Assembly (NCBI GenBank): GCA_029552245.1
Contig: JAKPDW010000041.1
Location: 1-48,484 of the forward strand
Source: Deltaproteobacteria bacterium
GTDB taxonomy: Bacteria > Desulfobacterota > Desulfomonilia > UBA1062
Direction of reading: 5' to 3'
DNA: 48,484 nucleotides
In this document: piece after piece, positions 9,693 to 17,377 of the stretch
Layout: each line of letters begins with the position of its first letter
How positions within the stretch are numbered: the first letter of the stretch is position 1
Notes under the pieces: model-generated
Database searches by the model: none
What the model saw: only the letters and a program-made list of their open reading frames with translations
What the model was told of the DNA's origin: nothing
Translations under genes and position numbers: made by a program

Positions 9693-9781
9693 GCCTGCAG
9701 GAACCCGAGGGCGGACCAACCCTGCAGGCTGCACGAAGGAACGGGCGCGGCGTGAATCCGGCTTGAGCGAGGAGGACACCA

Positions 9782-10279
9782 GTGAACAGCGGGAACAACG
9801 GCAAGGAGACATCGCGTTTCATGATGTATTTCAGGCCGGGCAACCTGAGCGAGCTCAGGGTGATTTCGCGCATGCTCAACATAGCGATGGTCGATTTCGT
9901 GTGCGCCGCCATGGAGGCGTACATCCACAAGAGGGAAGGGGAGCTCGGCTCCCCCATACCCCAGAGGAACAAGAAGAGATACGTGGGGCCCCGCAACGAC
10001 ACCTCGGAAAGGCGCATCCGCTACGTCATGCGCCTCGAGAAGGATCTCGTGGAGAAGATCAGGGACATAGCCTGCCACGACAACCGGAGGTTCACCCACG
10101 TGTGCGACGAGGCGATCGCGAACTTCATCTCGTTCACCAAGGCCGCGAAGAACTTCACCAACATCTGGACCAACCGGCCGGACGTGGAGGCGGTCCGGGG
10201 AAGGAAGAGCTTCAGGTCCATCGAGGAGATAGACGCACTCCTGGATCTCTACAAGAAGACACCCGTCTCCTCCCGCTGA
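9782..10279 (+). CDS. Unrecognised protein with two ribbon-helix-helix-like halves
   Basis: 165 residues, start GTG at 9782 after GAGGAGGACACCA. I do not recognise a named family. Two segments, about residues 12-50 (FMMYFRPGNLSELRVISRML...) and 77-118 (IRYVMRLEKDLVEKIRDIAC...), each show a short beta-like strand followed by two helices, the arrangement of ribbon-helix-helix DNA-binding proteins, joined by a basic linker rich in R, K and N. If right, one chain would carry two RHH units and bind DNA as a pseudo-dimer. The gene follows frr by 89 bases and may be read from the translation operon; 14 bases separate it from the HEAT-repeat membrane protein gene. Function is inference only. Confidence 0.6.
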   Translation: MNSGNNGKETSRFMMYFRPGNLSELRVISRMLNIAMVDFVCAAMEAYIHKREGELGSPIPQRNKKRYVGPRNDTSERRIRYVMRLEKDLVEKIRDIACHDNRRFTHVCDEAIANFISFTKAAKNFTNIWTNRPDVEAVRGRKSFRSIEEIDALLDLYKKTPVSSR

Positions 10280-10293
10280 GCGAGGGGCATCCG

Positions 10294-11880
10294 GTGGCCT
10301 GTCCTGCGGTACCCTCCACCCAGGAAAGCGCGGCCCCGGCCCCCGGGCCATGGAAGGAAAGGCTGACCCTCAGCCTGGGAAGCCGGGGCTTCCCGCTCGG
10401 CTCGGGTGCGTGGCATGCCGCTTCCGCAGCCGGGCTCGTCTCTGCGGCCTGTGTGTATACCCTCTACGGGCTGTACTTCGTGCACCTGCACGCCGGCTTC
10501 CTGTCCAGGGAGGCGGCCTTCATCGCGGTCTCGGGCATGACGCCCTTGGTCCCGCCCTTCGACGCACACCTCGCGGCGTTTCCCCACCTGCTCGGAAGCG
10601 CCCTGTTCTTCGGGCTCACCCTCGGTCTTCTGTGCGGGGCGGTGTGCATGGTCCTGACCCTGCCCGCCTGGTTCTCCGGGCGCCTGGGCCCGGGCGACCT
10701 GCCGCTCTTTCTCGCCGCCTCGGGAATATGCACCTACCTCGGCTTCAGCCTCGAGAACGCGGCCGTCTCCGTCGCCGCAGGCATCCTGTGCCCGGCGGCA
10801 TTTACCGCCGCCTGGGCGTTCGTTCTCGCGAAGAGATGCCACGGGCCCTCCCGCACGCGGATGTGGCCGCTGTTCCTTGCGGTTCTCTGCGCCCCCCAGC
10901 TCGTTGTCCTGGCCTCCGGCGCCTCCATGACGCACATCCGTGACGCGCTGGTCTCGAGCCCGGTGCTCTCGCGGGTGAGCGACTTCTACTACCGGCACAC
11001 CCTCCTCGCAGCGGACGTCATAAAGCCTGTGGCCGCGAGGGCCCAGAACATCATCGCCGTCTCGGCGGACCTCGGGCCGAGCGGGCCGATGCCGCACGGT
11101 ACCCTCTGGGTGAGGACCGCCGATCCGTGCGGGGTAAGGGCCGCAAGGCTCGTGGTCGCACCCGGGCCCTTGCCGTGCCCCTCGGTTGTCGCAAAGGGTG
11201 ACGGAAGGCCCCTGAATGCGGGCGACAGGGTGCTGAGGGTGCTCGCGAGGGATGCGGACCCGAACAGGATCATGAGGGGATCGATCGGTTTCTTCCTGTT
11301 CTCCGGGCCGCTCGTCGCCCTGTTCGCGTTCGTGCTCTCCCTGGCCGCCCTGTGTCTCTCGCGGCTGGCTGCACGGGCTCCGGCGACCGCCGCGGCGCTC
11401 CTCGCTCTCTACCTCTTCGCCTGCATGCCGGCCGCGAGGTGCGCCGCGCTCAAGGTCGTGCTCGAGAACAGGCCGGAAAAGGTCTCCGAGTATGCAACGT
11501 CCGGGAGCGAAACGAGGCGTTACCTCGCGGTGACGACGTTTCCCGGGGCCGTGGCGGAAGAGACGCTGAGACGGATGCTCACGGACCCCAGCCCCCGCGT
11601 CAGGATCAACGCCCTCGTGGAAGCAGGCCGCAGGCGGGCCCGGGGCCTCCTCGACGAGGTCGTCGCCCTGACGCGCGACCCGGAGCTCAACGTGAGGACC
11701 AAGGCGTGCTGGGCGCTCGGCAGGATCGGTGCCGGGAAGGCCCTCGACGAGCTCGAGAGGATCGCGAGGGAAGACCCCGAGTGGTACGTGCGCGACTACG
11801 CGTACGCGGCGATAGGCCTCCTGAAGCCCGAGGCGAGGGAGATCCTGCTTACAGGCGGGATGGAGATCGGCCGCCGGTGA
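10294..11880 (+). CDS. Multi-pass membrane protein with C-terminal HEAT repeats
   Basis: 528 residues from GTG at 10294 (GCGAGGGG upstream); the frame remains open further upstream but overlaps the preceding gene in another frame. Five hydrophobic helices occupy about residues 30-215, then comes an exported loop of about 110 residues with an SVVAKGDGRPLNAGDRVLRV region, then two further helices (FFLFSGPLVALFAFVLSL; ALLALYLFACM). The last ~140 residues are two to four HEAT/PBS-lyase-like repeats (LRRMLTDPSPRVRINALVEA; LTRDPELNVRTKACWALGRI; IAREDPEWYVRDYAYAAIGL), a protein-interaction solenoid. No catalytic motif is visible. I do not recognise the full-length architecture. Confidence 0.75.
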   Translation: MACPAVPSTQESAAPAPGPWKERLTLSLGSRGFPLGSGAWHAASAAGLVSAACVYTLYGLYFVHLHAGFLSREAAFIAVSGMTPLVPPFDAHLAAFPHLLGSALFFGLTLGLLCGAVCMVLTLPAWFSGRLGPGDLPLFLAASGICTYLGFSLENAAVSVAAGILCPAAFTAAWAFVLAKRCHGPSRTRMWPLFLAVLCAPQLVVLASGASMTHIRDALVSSPVLSRVSDFYYRHTLLAADVIKPVAARAQNIIAVSADLGPSGPMPHGTLWVRTADPCGVRAARLVVAPGPLPCPSVVAKGDGRPLNAGDRVLRVLARDADPNRIMRGSIGFFLFSGPLVALFAFVLSLAALCLSRLAARAPATAAALLALYLFACMPAARCAALKVVLENRPEKVSEYATSGSETRRYLAVTTFPGAVAEETLRRMLTDPSPRVRINALVEAGRRRARGLLDEVVALTRDPELNVRTKACWALGRIGAGKALDELERIAREDPEWYVRDYAYAAIGLLKPEAREILLTGGMEIGRR

Positions 11881-12005
11881 ACGGGGGGATGGGGCGGTCA
11901 CGGTCACTGGGCCGATGCGTGGGGGTATGCCTCGATGTTGAGATCGTTCACGTTCTGTGGTAGCAACAGGGGGTCACCCACCTCCAAAGACTCGTGAGGC
12001 TCGAG

Positions 12006-12851
12006 ATGAAGATCAGGGAGAAGACACCGCAGAAACAGCACGCGCAGGAGATCGAGGCGCTCTCGAGGCGGCTTGAGGGTATCAGGCACATCGTCATGGT
12101 CATGAGCGGCAAGGGGGGCGTCGGCAAGACCACGGTCGCGGCGAACCTCTCGGCCGCCCTCGCGCGGGAGGGCTACTCCGTGGGGATCCTCGACGGCGAC
12201 ATCCACGGGCCGAACATACCCAAGATCCTCGGCGTGGAGGGCAGAACCCTCTCCGGCAACGCCGAGGGGGACATCGTGCCCGTCGAGGTCGCCAAGAACC
12301 TCAGGCTCGCGTCGGTGGGCAACCTCCTGGAAAACCAGGACCAGCCGGTCGTCTGGCGAGGACCCATGAAGCACTCCATGCTGAGGCACTTCCTGGGAGG
12401 CGTGGCCTGGGGCGAGCTCGACTTTCTCGTGGTTGACCTCCCACCCGGGACAGGGGACGAGCCGCTCTCCATAGCGCAGCTCATACGGGAGGCGAGCGTG
12501 GACAAGGTGCCGTACGCCATCGTTGTCACGACCCCCCAGGACATCGCGCTCCTCGACTCCCGCAAGAGCGTCGAGTTCGCGCGCACGCTCGACCTGAGGC
12601 TTCTCGGCATCATCGAGAACATGAGCACCTTCTCATGCCCGCACTGCGGACACGCCATCGACCTCTTCAAGGTCGGGGGGGGCGAGCGTGCGGCCAGGGA
12701 TCTCGGGGTCCCCTTCCTCGGGGCGATCCCCATCGACCCGACAGTGGTCAGGGACACGGACGACGGGAGGCCGTTCATGTTCCACAACATGAGCAGCGCC
12801 GCCGGCATGGCCTTCGGGCGCATCGTGGAGAAGGTCCTCGCTGCTGTGTGA
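12006..12851 (+). CDS. Mrp/NBP35-type Fe-S carrier P-loop ATPase
   Basis: 281 residues. The deviant Walker A motif SGKGGVGKTT lies at residues 34-43, DGDIHGPNIPKILG is the switch I/A' region, VVDLPPGTGDEP is Walker B, and the bridging cysteines are in CPHC at 211-214, which in this family hold a [4Fe-4S] cluster shared across the dimer. It is taken to deliver Fe-S clusters to apoproteins. The ATG at 12006 is preferred (TGAGG eight bases before); a GTG at 11994 is in frame. It lacks the N-terminal DUF59 domain of E. coli ApbC. 12 bases separate it from the DUF89 gene; all three genes to 16345 look like one operon. Confidence 0.92.
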   Translation: MKIREKTPQKQHAQEIEALSRRLEGIRHIVMVMSGKGGVGKTTVAANLSAALAREGYSVGILDGDIHGPNIPKILGVEGRTLSGNAEGDIVPVEVAKNLRLASVGNLLENQDQPVVWRGPMKHSMLRHFLGGVAWGELDFLVVDLPPGTGDEPLSIAQLIREASVDKVPYAIVVTTPQDIALLDSRKSVEFARTLDLRLLGIIENMSTFSCPHCGHAIDLFKVGGGERAARDLGVPFLGAIPIDPTVVRDTDDGRPFMFHNMSSAAGMAFGRIVEKVLAAV

Positions 12852-12863
12852 GGCTGTCCGCCC

Positions 12864-13739
12864 ATGCACCTGAGGCTCGAATGCATACCCTGCCTCGTCC
12901 GTCACGCCTACGACATCTCGGTTCACGCAGCCTCGGACGCGGGCCGCGAGGGCTTCATCAGGGAGGTCCTTGCCCTGGTCTCGAGGATGGACTTCGCCCG
13001 GGTGCCGCCGCTGGCGGCCAGGGACATCTACGACCTGCTCGAGAAGACCACCGGCGTGCGCGACCCCTTCAAGGACGTCAAGGATGCATCCAACAGGAAG
13101 GCGCTCGAACTCTACCCCTGGCTCGAGGGTATCGTCGCGTCCTCTCCTGACCCGATCGACACCGCCCTGAGGGTGGCCCTGGCAGGCAACATGGTGGACT
13201 ACGGCAGGTCGAGCGCGGATGGTATCGACATGCGCGCGTCGGTACTCAGGTATCTCGAGGCCGACTTCGCCGTGGACCACAGGCGCCGTCTCAGGGAGGC
13301 GCTTGAAGGCGCGCGTACCGTTTTGTACGTCCTGGACAACGCGGGCGAGATCGTCCTCGACAGGCTGCTAGTGGAAGTGCTCGGTGCCCGAAGGGTGGTG
13401 TGCGCCGTAAGGTCTTCCCCGATCATCAACGACGCGACCATGGATGACGCCAGGGCAGCCGGGCTTGCCGACATGTGCAGGGTCATCCCGAGCGGCTCGG
13501 GTGCATCGGGCACACCGCTGGAATCTTGTTCCGACGAGTTCAGGGAGGTCTTCTCCAAGGCGGACGTCGTGATATCCAAGGGGCAGGGCAACTTCGAGAC
13601 CCTGTTCGAGGAGGACAGGGACATCTTTCACCTCTTCGTGGCCAAGTGCCCGGTGATCTCGAGAGAGATCGGGGTGGCCGAGGGGAGCGCCCTCGCCTTC
13701 TTCAACTCTGCGCTGAAACGTGAGAGGAAAGGGGATTGA
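12864..13739 (+). CDS. DUF89 (ARMT1-like) family protein, putative metal-dependent phosphatase
   Basis: 291 residues. N-terminal CIPCLVRHAYD carries a CxxC pair at residues 7 and 10 seen in the prokaryotic DUF89 subfamily; LYVLDNAGEIVLD (residues 154-166) and SKGQGNFETL (238-247) are the conserved metal and substrate motifs of the fold. Members of DUF89 studied in eukaryotes and archaea hydrolyse phosphorylated metabolites ('damage control'); the bacterial CxxC branch is not characterised. The gene lies between the Mrp-like and AsmA-like genes with small gaps (12 and 41 bases). Confidence 0.87.
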   Translation: MHLRLECIPCLVRHAYDISVHAASDAGREGFIREVLALVSRMDFARVPPLAARDIYDLLEKTTGVRDPFKDVKDASNRKALELYPWLEGIVASSPDPIDTALRVALAGNMVDYGRSSADGIDMRASVLRYLEADFAVDHRRRLREALEGARTVLYVLDNAGEIVLDRLLVEVLGARRVVCAVRSSPIINDATMDDARAAGLADMCRVIPSGSGASGTPLESCSDEFREVFSKADVVISKGQGNFETLFEEDRDIFHLFVAKCPVISREIGVAEGSALAFFNSALKRERKGD

Positions 13740-13780
13740 GGCGTTGAGGCCTTTTGTTTCGTGATCCAAGGAGGGTTGAG

Positions 13781-16345
13781 ATGAAGAAGATCCTGATCGT
13801 TGCCTCTCTCGTGGCGGCCCTTGTCGTGGGGATCCTCGCGGCGCTGCCTTTCGCGATAGACCTGAACAGGCACAAGGCCTCCCTCATCGCGCTCATCGCC
13901 AAGTACACGGACAGGCGCGTGGACTTCGAGCGGATCGACCTCACGGTGCTCACGGGCCTCGGCGCCCGCATAAAGGGACTGCGGGTCTCGGACGACCCGC
14001 GCTTTTCCGCAGGCGACTTTCTCTCCCTGGACGAGGTGCGCGTGAAGGTGGCGCTGCTGCCCCTTCTGAGGAAGGAGATCAGGGTCAGGGAGCTCTCGTT
14101 CGTCAGGCCCTCGGTCATGCTCGTGAGGGGCGAGGACGCCAAGCTCAACGTCTCCACCTTGGTGAAGCCGGGCCCGGGAAAGAAGGAAGAAGGGAAAGAG
14201 AGCGTGCTCGGAGGGGTCATGGCGGCGGGGCTCAAGGTGAAGGACGGAAAGCTCGTCTTCGTCGACAAGAGGCCCGGGAAGGCCGGTGGAGCAATCACCC
14301 TTTCCGACGTGGACCTGGATGTCGACACGATGGACCCGGCAAGGCCCACGGGGTTCACCCTGTCGGCGTCGCTCATGGGGACCGCCGCCCAGAATCTCAA
14401 TGTCATGGGGAGCGTCGGTCCGCTTCCCGGGCGCACCGGAGCGGGACCTCTGCCGATCGACATGCAGGTCGTGATCGACCCGCTCATGCTCGGCTCGCTG
14501 CCGATCGGGAAGAACCCGCTCGCCGGCGGGGCGAAGGTCAAGGCATCGGCCAAGGGTGACCTTGCGGGCGTGGTCGATGCCCGGGTGGAAGCGGACTTCA
14601 CGGGGCTCTCGTTGGCCGGTCGGAAGGGGGGGGTCGATGCCTCGTGCTCGTTCAGGGCGGCCTACGACGGGGCGCGGGGGGGGCTCCTCGTGAAGGAGGG
14701 CGCCTTCACGACGCCAGGCGGCAAGGGGAACTTCACGATCCAGCTTAAGGACATGAAGACCGACCCGTCACTGAGCCTGAACGTGTCGTCGGCCTCGTTC
14801 GCCCCGGCGCCCCTGCTCGAGGGCCTCGGCCTGGGGCGGGCCCAGGCCCTCGGAAAGGTCAAGGTGTCGGGCCCCATGGCCTTCAGGATCGAAGCCCACA
14901 GGTCAAAGGGCTCGATCAGGGTGAGGGCTTCGGTGGACATGCGCCAGGCCGCCCTTGCCTACGGGACGTTCTTCGACAAGCCGGCATCGGTCCCCATGGC
15001 CGCATCCCTGCGCATGGCAGGCACGCCGGAGACGATCTCCATCGAGTCTTTCGAGGTTGCGATCGAACGGGTCGGGATCCACGGATCGGGCAGGCTTTCC
15101 AAGGAGCAGGGGGGCAGGAGGCTCAAAATGGCGATAGCCACCGAGTCTCTCAGGCTCGCGGATGCACGGGCGCTGGTCCCCGTCCTCAAGAAGTACAGCC
15201 CCGAAGGTGTCGTCGTGGCCAAGGCCGAGATGGAGTCCGGGGCGAAGAGGCCGTTTACGCTCGGCCTCAAGGCGAGGTCCGACCGCGTGGCCCTGGTGCT
15301 CGGCGCCAAGGGGGACCGGCCCGCCCAGGGCGCGAAAGTCCTCGAGGCCCCGGCCAGGGCCGAGCTCGACTCGGTGGACCTCTCCCTGGACGCCGTCGGG
15401 CAGAAGGGCGGTCCTTCCGTAAAGGGCACGGTCCTCTCGAGGGGAGGGGTGTTTATGAAGATCCCCTACTCGAGGCTGAGCGCCGACTTCGTCATGAGGG
15501 ACCAGGCGTTCACGGTGACGTCGTTCGACATGAAGACCCTTAAGGGGTCGCTCAAGGGCGGCGCGACCTATGATCTCAAGACGAGGGAGTACACGGTCAA
15601 CCCCGTGTTCACGAACCTCCAGGCCTCCGACCTCATGGACTCGCTGACCGCCTTCAAGGGCGTGTTCTCAGGCGCCATGACGGGGGCGCTCGAGTTGTCC
15701 GGCAACGCCTCGAGACCCGCCATGGAGACGCTCGGCGCGAGGGGGAAGATCCAGATCGCGAACGGGCAGTGGAAGAACTTCGACCTGGCGGGCCAGGTAC
15801 TCTCGAGCGTGCTCGGTGTCCCGGGCGCGGGCGAGATACTGGGTCTTGTGCGCTCCGAGGTCCAGCGCTACGAGACCACCCAGTTCGAGTCCATGGAGAC
15901 GAACGTGGATCTCGATCGCAAAGTGGTCAGGATCGGCTCCATGAGACTCATGAACATCGCGAGCGGCAGGGACACGGACACCGAGTCGAACCTCAGGGGG
16001 ACGATATCCATGGAGACCCAGGCCGTGGACCTCAAGGGGGTCGTGGTGCTGCCGAAGCGTTTCTCGCAGAAGGCAACGGCGCGCGCCGAGGCCTTCAGGG
16101 AGGTCATGAACGATCAGGGAAGGCTCGTGCTCCCCGTCTCCATCGGCGGGACCATCAAGAGGCCGATTCCTACCGTGGATGTCAGGAAGCTCTCCGGCGC
16201 CCTCGCGAGGTACTACACGACCAAGGCCCTGGAAAAGGGCGTGCAGAGACTCAGGGAACGAGCGCCCGTGCCGCCGGGCGCCCAGGAAGAGACGCGCAGG
16301 GCGATCGAGGAGACCATCGAGGGGCTCTTCAAGAAGAAGAAATGA
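13781..16345 (+). CDS. AsmA-family protein
   Basis: 854 residues. One N-terminal hydrophobic anchor (ILIVASLVAALVVGILAALP) leads into FAIDLNRHKASLIALIAKYT, the typical start of AsmA proteins, followed by a long repetitive beta-rich periplasmic body and the AsmA C-terminal module around residues 600-720 (NGQWKNFDLAGQVLSSVLG; ETNVDLDRKVVRIGSMRL). The C-terminus is basic (GLFKKKK). AsmA-like proteins form lipid-carrying bridges between inner and outer membranes in other Gram-negative bacteria, so a role in envelope phospholipid transport is likely. ATG at 13781 has AAGGAGGG at 13769-13776. It is the last gene of the Mrp-DUF89-AsmA run. Confidence 0.88.
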   Translation: MKKILIVASLVAALVVGILAALPFAIDLNRHKASLIALIAKYTDRRVDFERIDLTVLTGLGARIKGLRVSDDPRFSAGDFLSLDEVRVKVALLPLLRKEIRVRELSFVRPSVMLVRGEDAKLNVSTLVKPGPGKKEEGKESVLGGVMAAGLKVKDGKLVFVDKRPGKAGGAITLSDVDLDVDTMDPARPTGFTLSASLMGTAAQNLNVMGSVGPLPGRTGAGPLPIDMQVVIDPLMLGSLPIGKNPLAGGAKVKASAKGDLAGVVDARVEADFTGLSLAGRKGGVDASCSFRAAYDGARGGLLVKEGAFTTPGGKGNFTIQLKDMKTDPSLSLNVSSASFAPAPLLEGLGLGRAQALGKVKVSGPMAFRIEAHRSKGSIRVRASVDMRQAALAYGTFFDKPASVPMAASLRMAGTPETISIESFEVAIERVGIHGSGRLSKEQGGRRLKMAIATESLRLADARALVPVLKKYSPEGVVVAKAEMESGAKRPFTLGLKARSDRVALVLGAKGDRPAQGAKVLEAPARAELDSVDLSLDAVGQKGGPSVKGTVLSRGGVFMKIPYSRLSADFVMRDQAFTVTSFDMKTLKGSLKGGATYDLKTREYTVNPVFTNLQASDLMDSLTAFKGVFSGAMTGALELSGNASRPAMETLGARGKIQIANGQWKNFDLAGQVLSSVLGVPGAGEILGLVRSEVQRYETTQFESMETNVDLDRKVVRIGSMRLMNIASGRDTDTESNLRGTISMETQAVDLKGVVVLPKRFSQKATARAEAFREVMNDQGRLVLPVSIGGTIKRPIPTVDVRKLSGALARYYTTKALEKGVQRLRERAPVPPGAQEETRRAIEETIEGLFKKKK

Positions 16346-16681
16346 AAGGCTAAGACGGCCCTCTCGCAGGGGAGAGGACCCCGCCCCATCCCGTCATGGG
16401 GCCCTTCACCGTTGGGCTCTCATGAGGGGCGGGTGGGAAAGAAAGAGGGAAAATGACCTGCAGGTTGCAACCTTGTGGGCCGGCCGCCGACATGGAGGGT
16501 GCGTTTCGCGTGGACGGGGGATCGAGGAACGGCTGTGCCTGTCGCGGGAAACGGACGTCTTGAAAGGGAGAGGCCGGGGAGCGGTCCGGGCCGGGTCGTC
16601 GCGATCGAGCCCGGCGCATGCGGGCCTTCGCCCGCGATCAGTCCGTCGGAAGGGAAAGAGGGTCATGCGTCCTTGAACAGG
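16346..16681. other. Intergenic gap after the AsmA gene
   Basis: No gene is supported. It contains a small hairpin just after the AsmA stop (CCTCTCGCAGGGGAGAGG, 16361-16378) and a perfect 12-bp palindrome AGGTTGCAACCT (16462-16473). Confidence 0.4.
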
Positions 16682-16723
16682 AAGCGGCACCCGGGCCTTC
16701 GTGGTCATGCCCGGGTGCCGCTT
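16682..16723. terminator. Strong bidirectional hairpin
   Basis: AAGCGGCACCCGGGC (16682-16696) pairs perfectly with GCCCGGGTGCCGCTT (16709-16723), a 15-bp stem with a 12-nt loop. It closes the minus-strand two-gene unit 17107-16768 (44 bases after its last stop) and could stop read-through from the AsmA operon. Confidence 0.7.
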
Positions 16724-16767
16724 TCAGAACGTGTCCCGATAAGGTGCGCCTTCTGAAGGAAGCCTGT

Positions 16768-16872
16768 TTACCTGTGAGCAGGGGCCTTTTCGACGGTCTT
16801 TGCGTGCCTTGCGAACCTGACCGTGATGGCCACGAACGCCGCGACCCCGATGGTGATGAAGAATGTCGTCAT
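16768..16872 (-). CDS. 34-residue single-pass membrane peptide
   Basis: A very short gene: start CAT at 16870-16872, stop TTA at 16768-16770. It encodes one hydrophobic helix, FFITIGVAAFVAITVRF, then a basic tail (ARHAKTVEKAPAHR), so it should insert with the C-terminus in the cytoplasm. The ribosome site GGGAGGTG lies four bases before the ATG and is strong. It follows the 59-residue membrane protein by 55 bases and both lie behind the same sigma-54 element, so they probably work together, for instance as small subunits or regulators of a larger membrane protein. No homologue is recognised. Confidence 0.6.
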   Translation of the reverse strand: MTTFFITIGVAAFVAITVRFARHAKTVEKAPAHR

Positions 16873-16927
16873 TGGGCACCTCCCTTTCCCGTCTCCCGAC
16901 GGCCCTTGTCTCGAACGTTTCCCCGTC

Positions 16928-17107
16928 TCAGCCGAGCAGGTTCATGATGAGCTGCCTGGCAGGGCCCGTGTTGATGCCGACCAGGGTGACGATCAGGATG
17001 AACACGGCGGTGGCCTCAACCGGGGTGAGCCCGAGTACCCGATAGGTGAACCTGATGCCTATACCGGTCATGAACAGGCAACCGAGAACTATCCACAGTG
17101 TCATCAT
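16928..17107 (-). CDS. 59-residue two-helix membrane protein
   Basis: Starts at ATG ATG (17107-17102) after AAGGAGGGTACGACG. Two hydrophobic helices, about residues 3-18 (TLWIVLGCLFMTGIGI) and 31-48 (ATAVFILIVTLVGINTG), are separated by a basic/polar loop RFTYRVLGLTPVE. I do not recognise a family. The 33-nt leader is consistent with initiation at the sigma-54 element at 17151-17165. It heads a two-gene unit with the 34-residue membrane peptide. Having a strong ribosome site, a sigma-54 promoter and three activator sites for such a small product suggests a conditionally expressed membrane modulator; that is inference. Confidence 0.65.
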   Translation of the reverse strand: MMTLWIVLGCLFMTGIGIRFTYRVLGLTPVEATAVFILIVTLVGINTGPARQLIMNLLG

Positions 17108-17150
17108 CGTCGTACCCTCCTTGGGTTCGTTCACTTGCACCCATGGTACA

Positions 17151-17165
17151 GCAAGGTGCATGCCA
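17151..17165 (-). promoter_or_regulatory. Sigma-54 (-24/-12) promoter
   Basis: On the minus strand TGGCATGCACCTTGC matches the sigma-54 consensus TGGCAC-N5-TTGC, with the invariant GG and GC exactly ten bases apart. Transcription would begin near 17140, 33 bases before the 59-residue gene. Confidence 0.75.
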
Positions 17166-17227
17166 GGGCTGGCTGGCTCATAACTCATTGATATCAGGGG
17201 CTTCGTGAACCCCTCGAGAGGGGAGTC

Positions 17228-17324
17228 GTGACATTTTGTCACGCGGGGGGCGTTGCGCACCGATGATGTGTACATTTTGTCACGGGACGCCTCCGCTGGT
17301 TTATGACCCGTGACAGGATGTCAC
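17228..17324. promoter_or_regulatory. Three activator-type palindromes at 41-bp intervals
   Basis: Sites: 17228-17242 GTGACA-TTT-TGTCAC (perfect), 17269-17283 TGTACA-TTT-TGTCAC (one half altered), 17310-17324 GTGACA-GGA-TGTCAC (perfect). Start-to-start distance is 41 bp both times, about four helical turns. They lie about 63-160 bp upstream of the sigma-54 -24 element, the expected place for enhancer-binding-protein sites. Confidence 0.75.
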
Positions 17325-17343
17325 AGATCGAGCCAAGGGCGGC

Positions 17344-17357
17344 GAAGAGGCCTCTTC
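17344..17357 (-). terminator. Palindrome downstream of the helicase gene
   Basis: GAAGAGGCCTCTTC is a perfect 14-bp palindrome, 20 bases beyond the helicase stop on the minus strand. It could be a weak terminator; there is no U-run. Confidence 0.3.
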
Positions 17358-17377
17358 TCACCGAGGCCGCACCGGGG

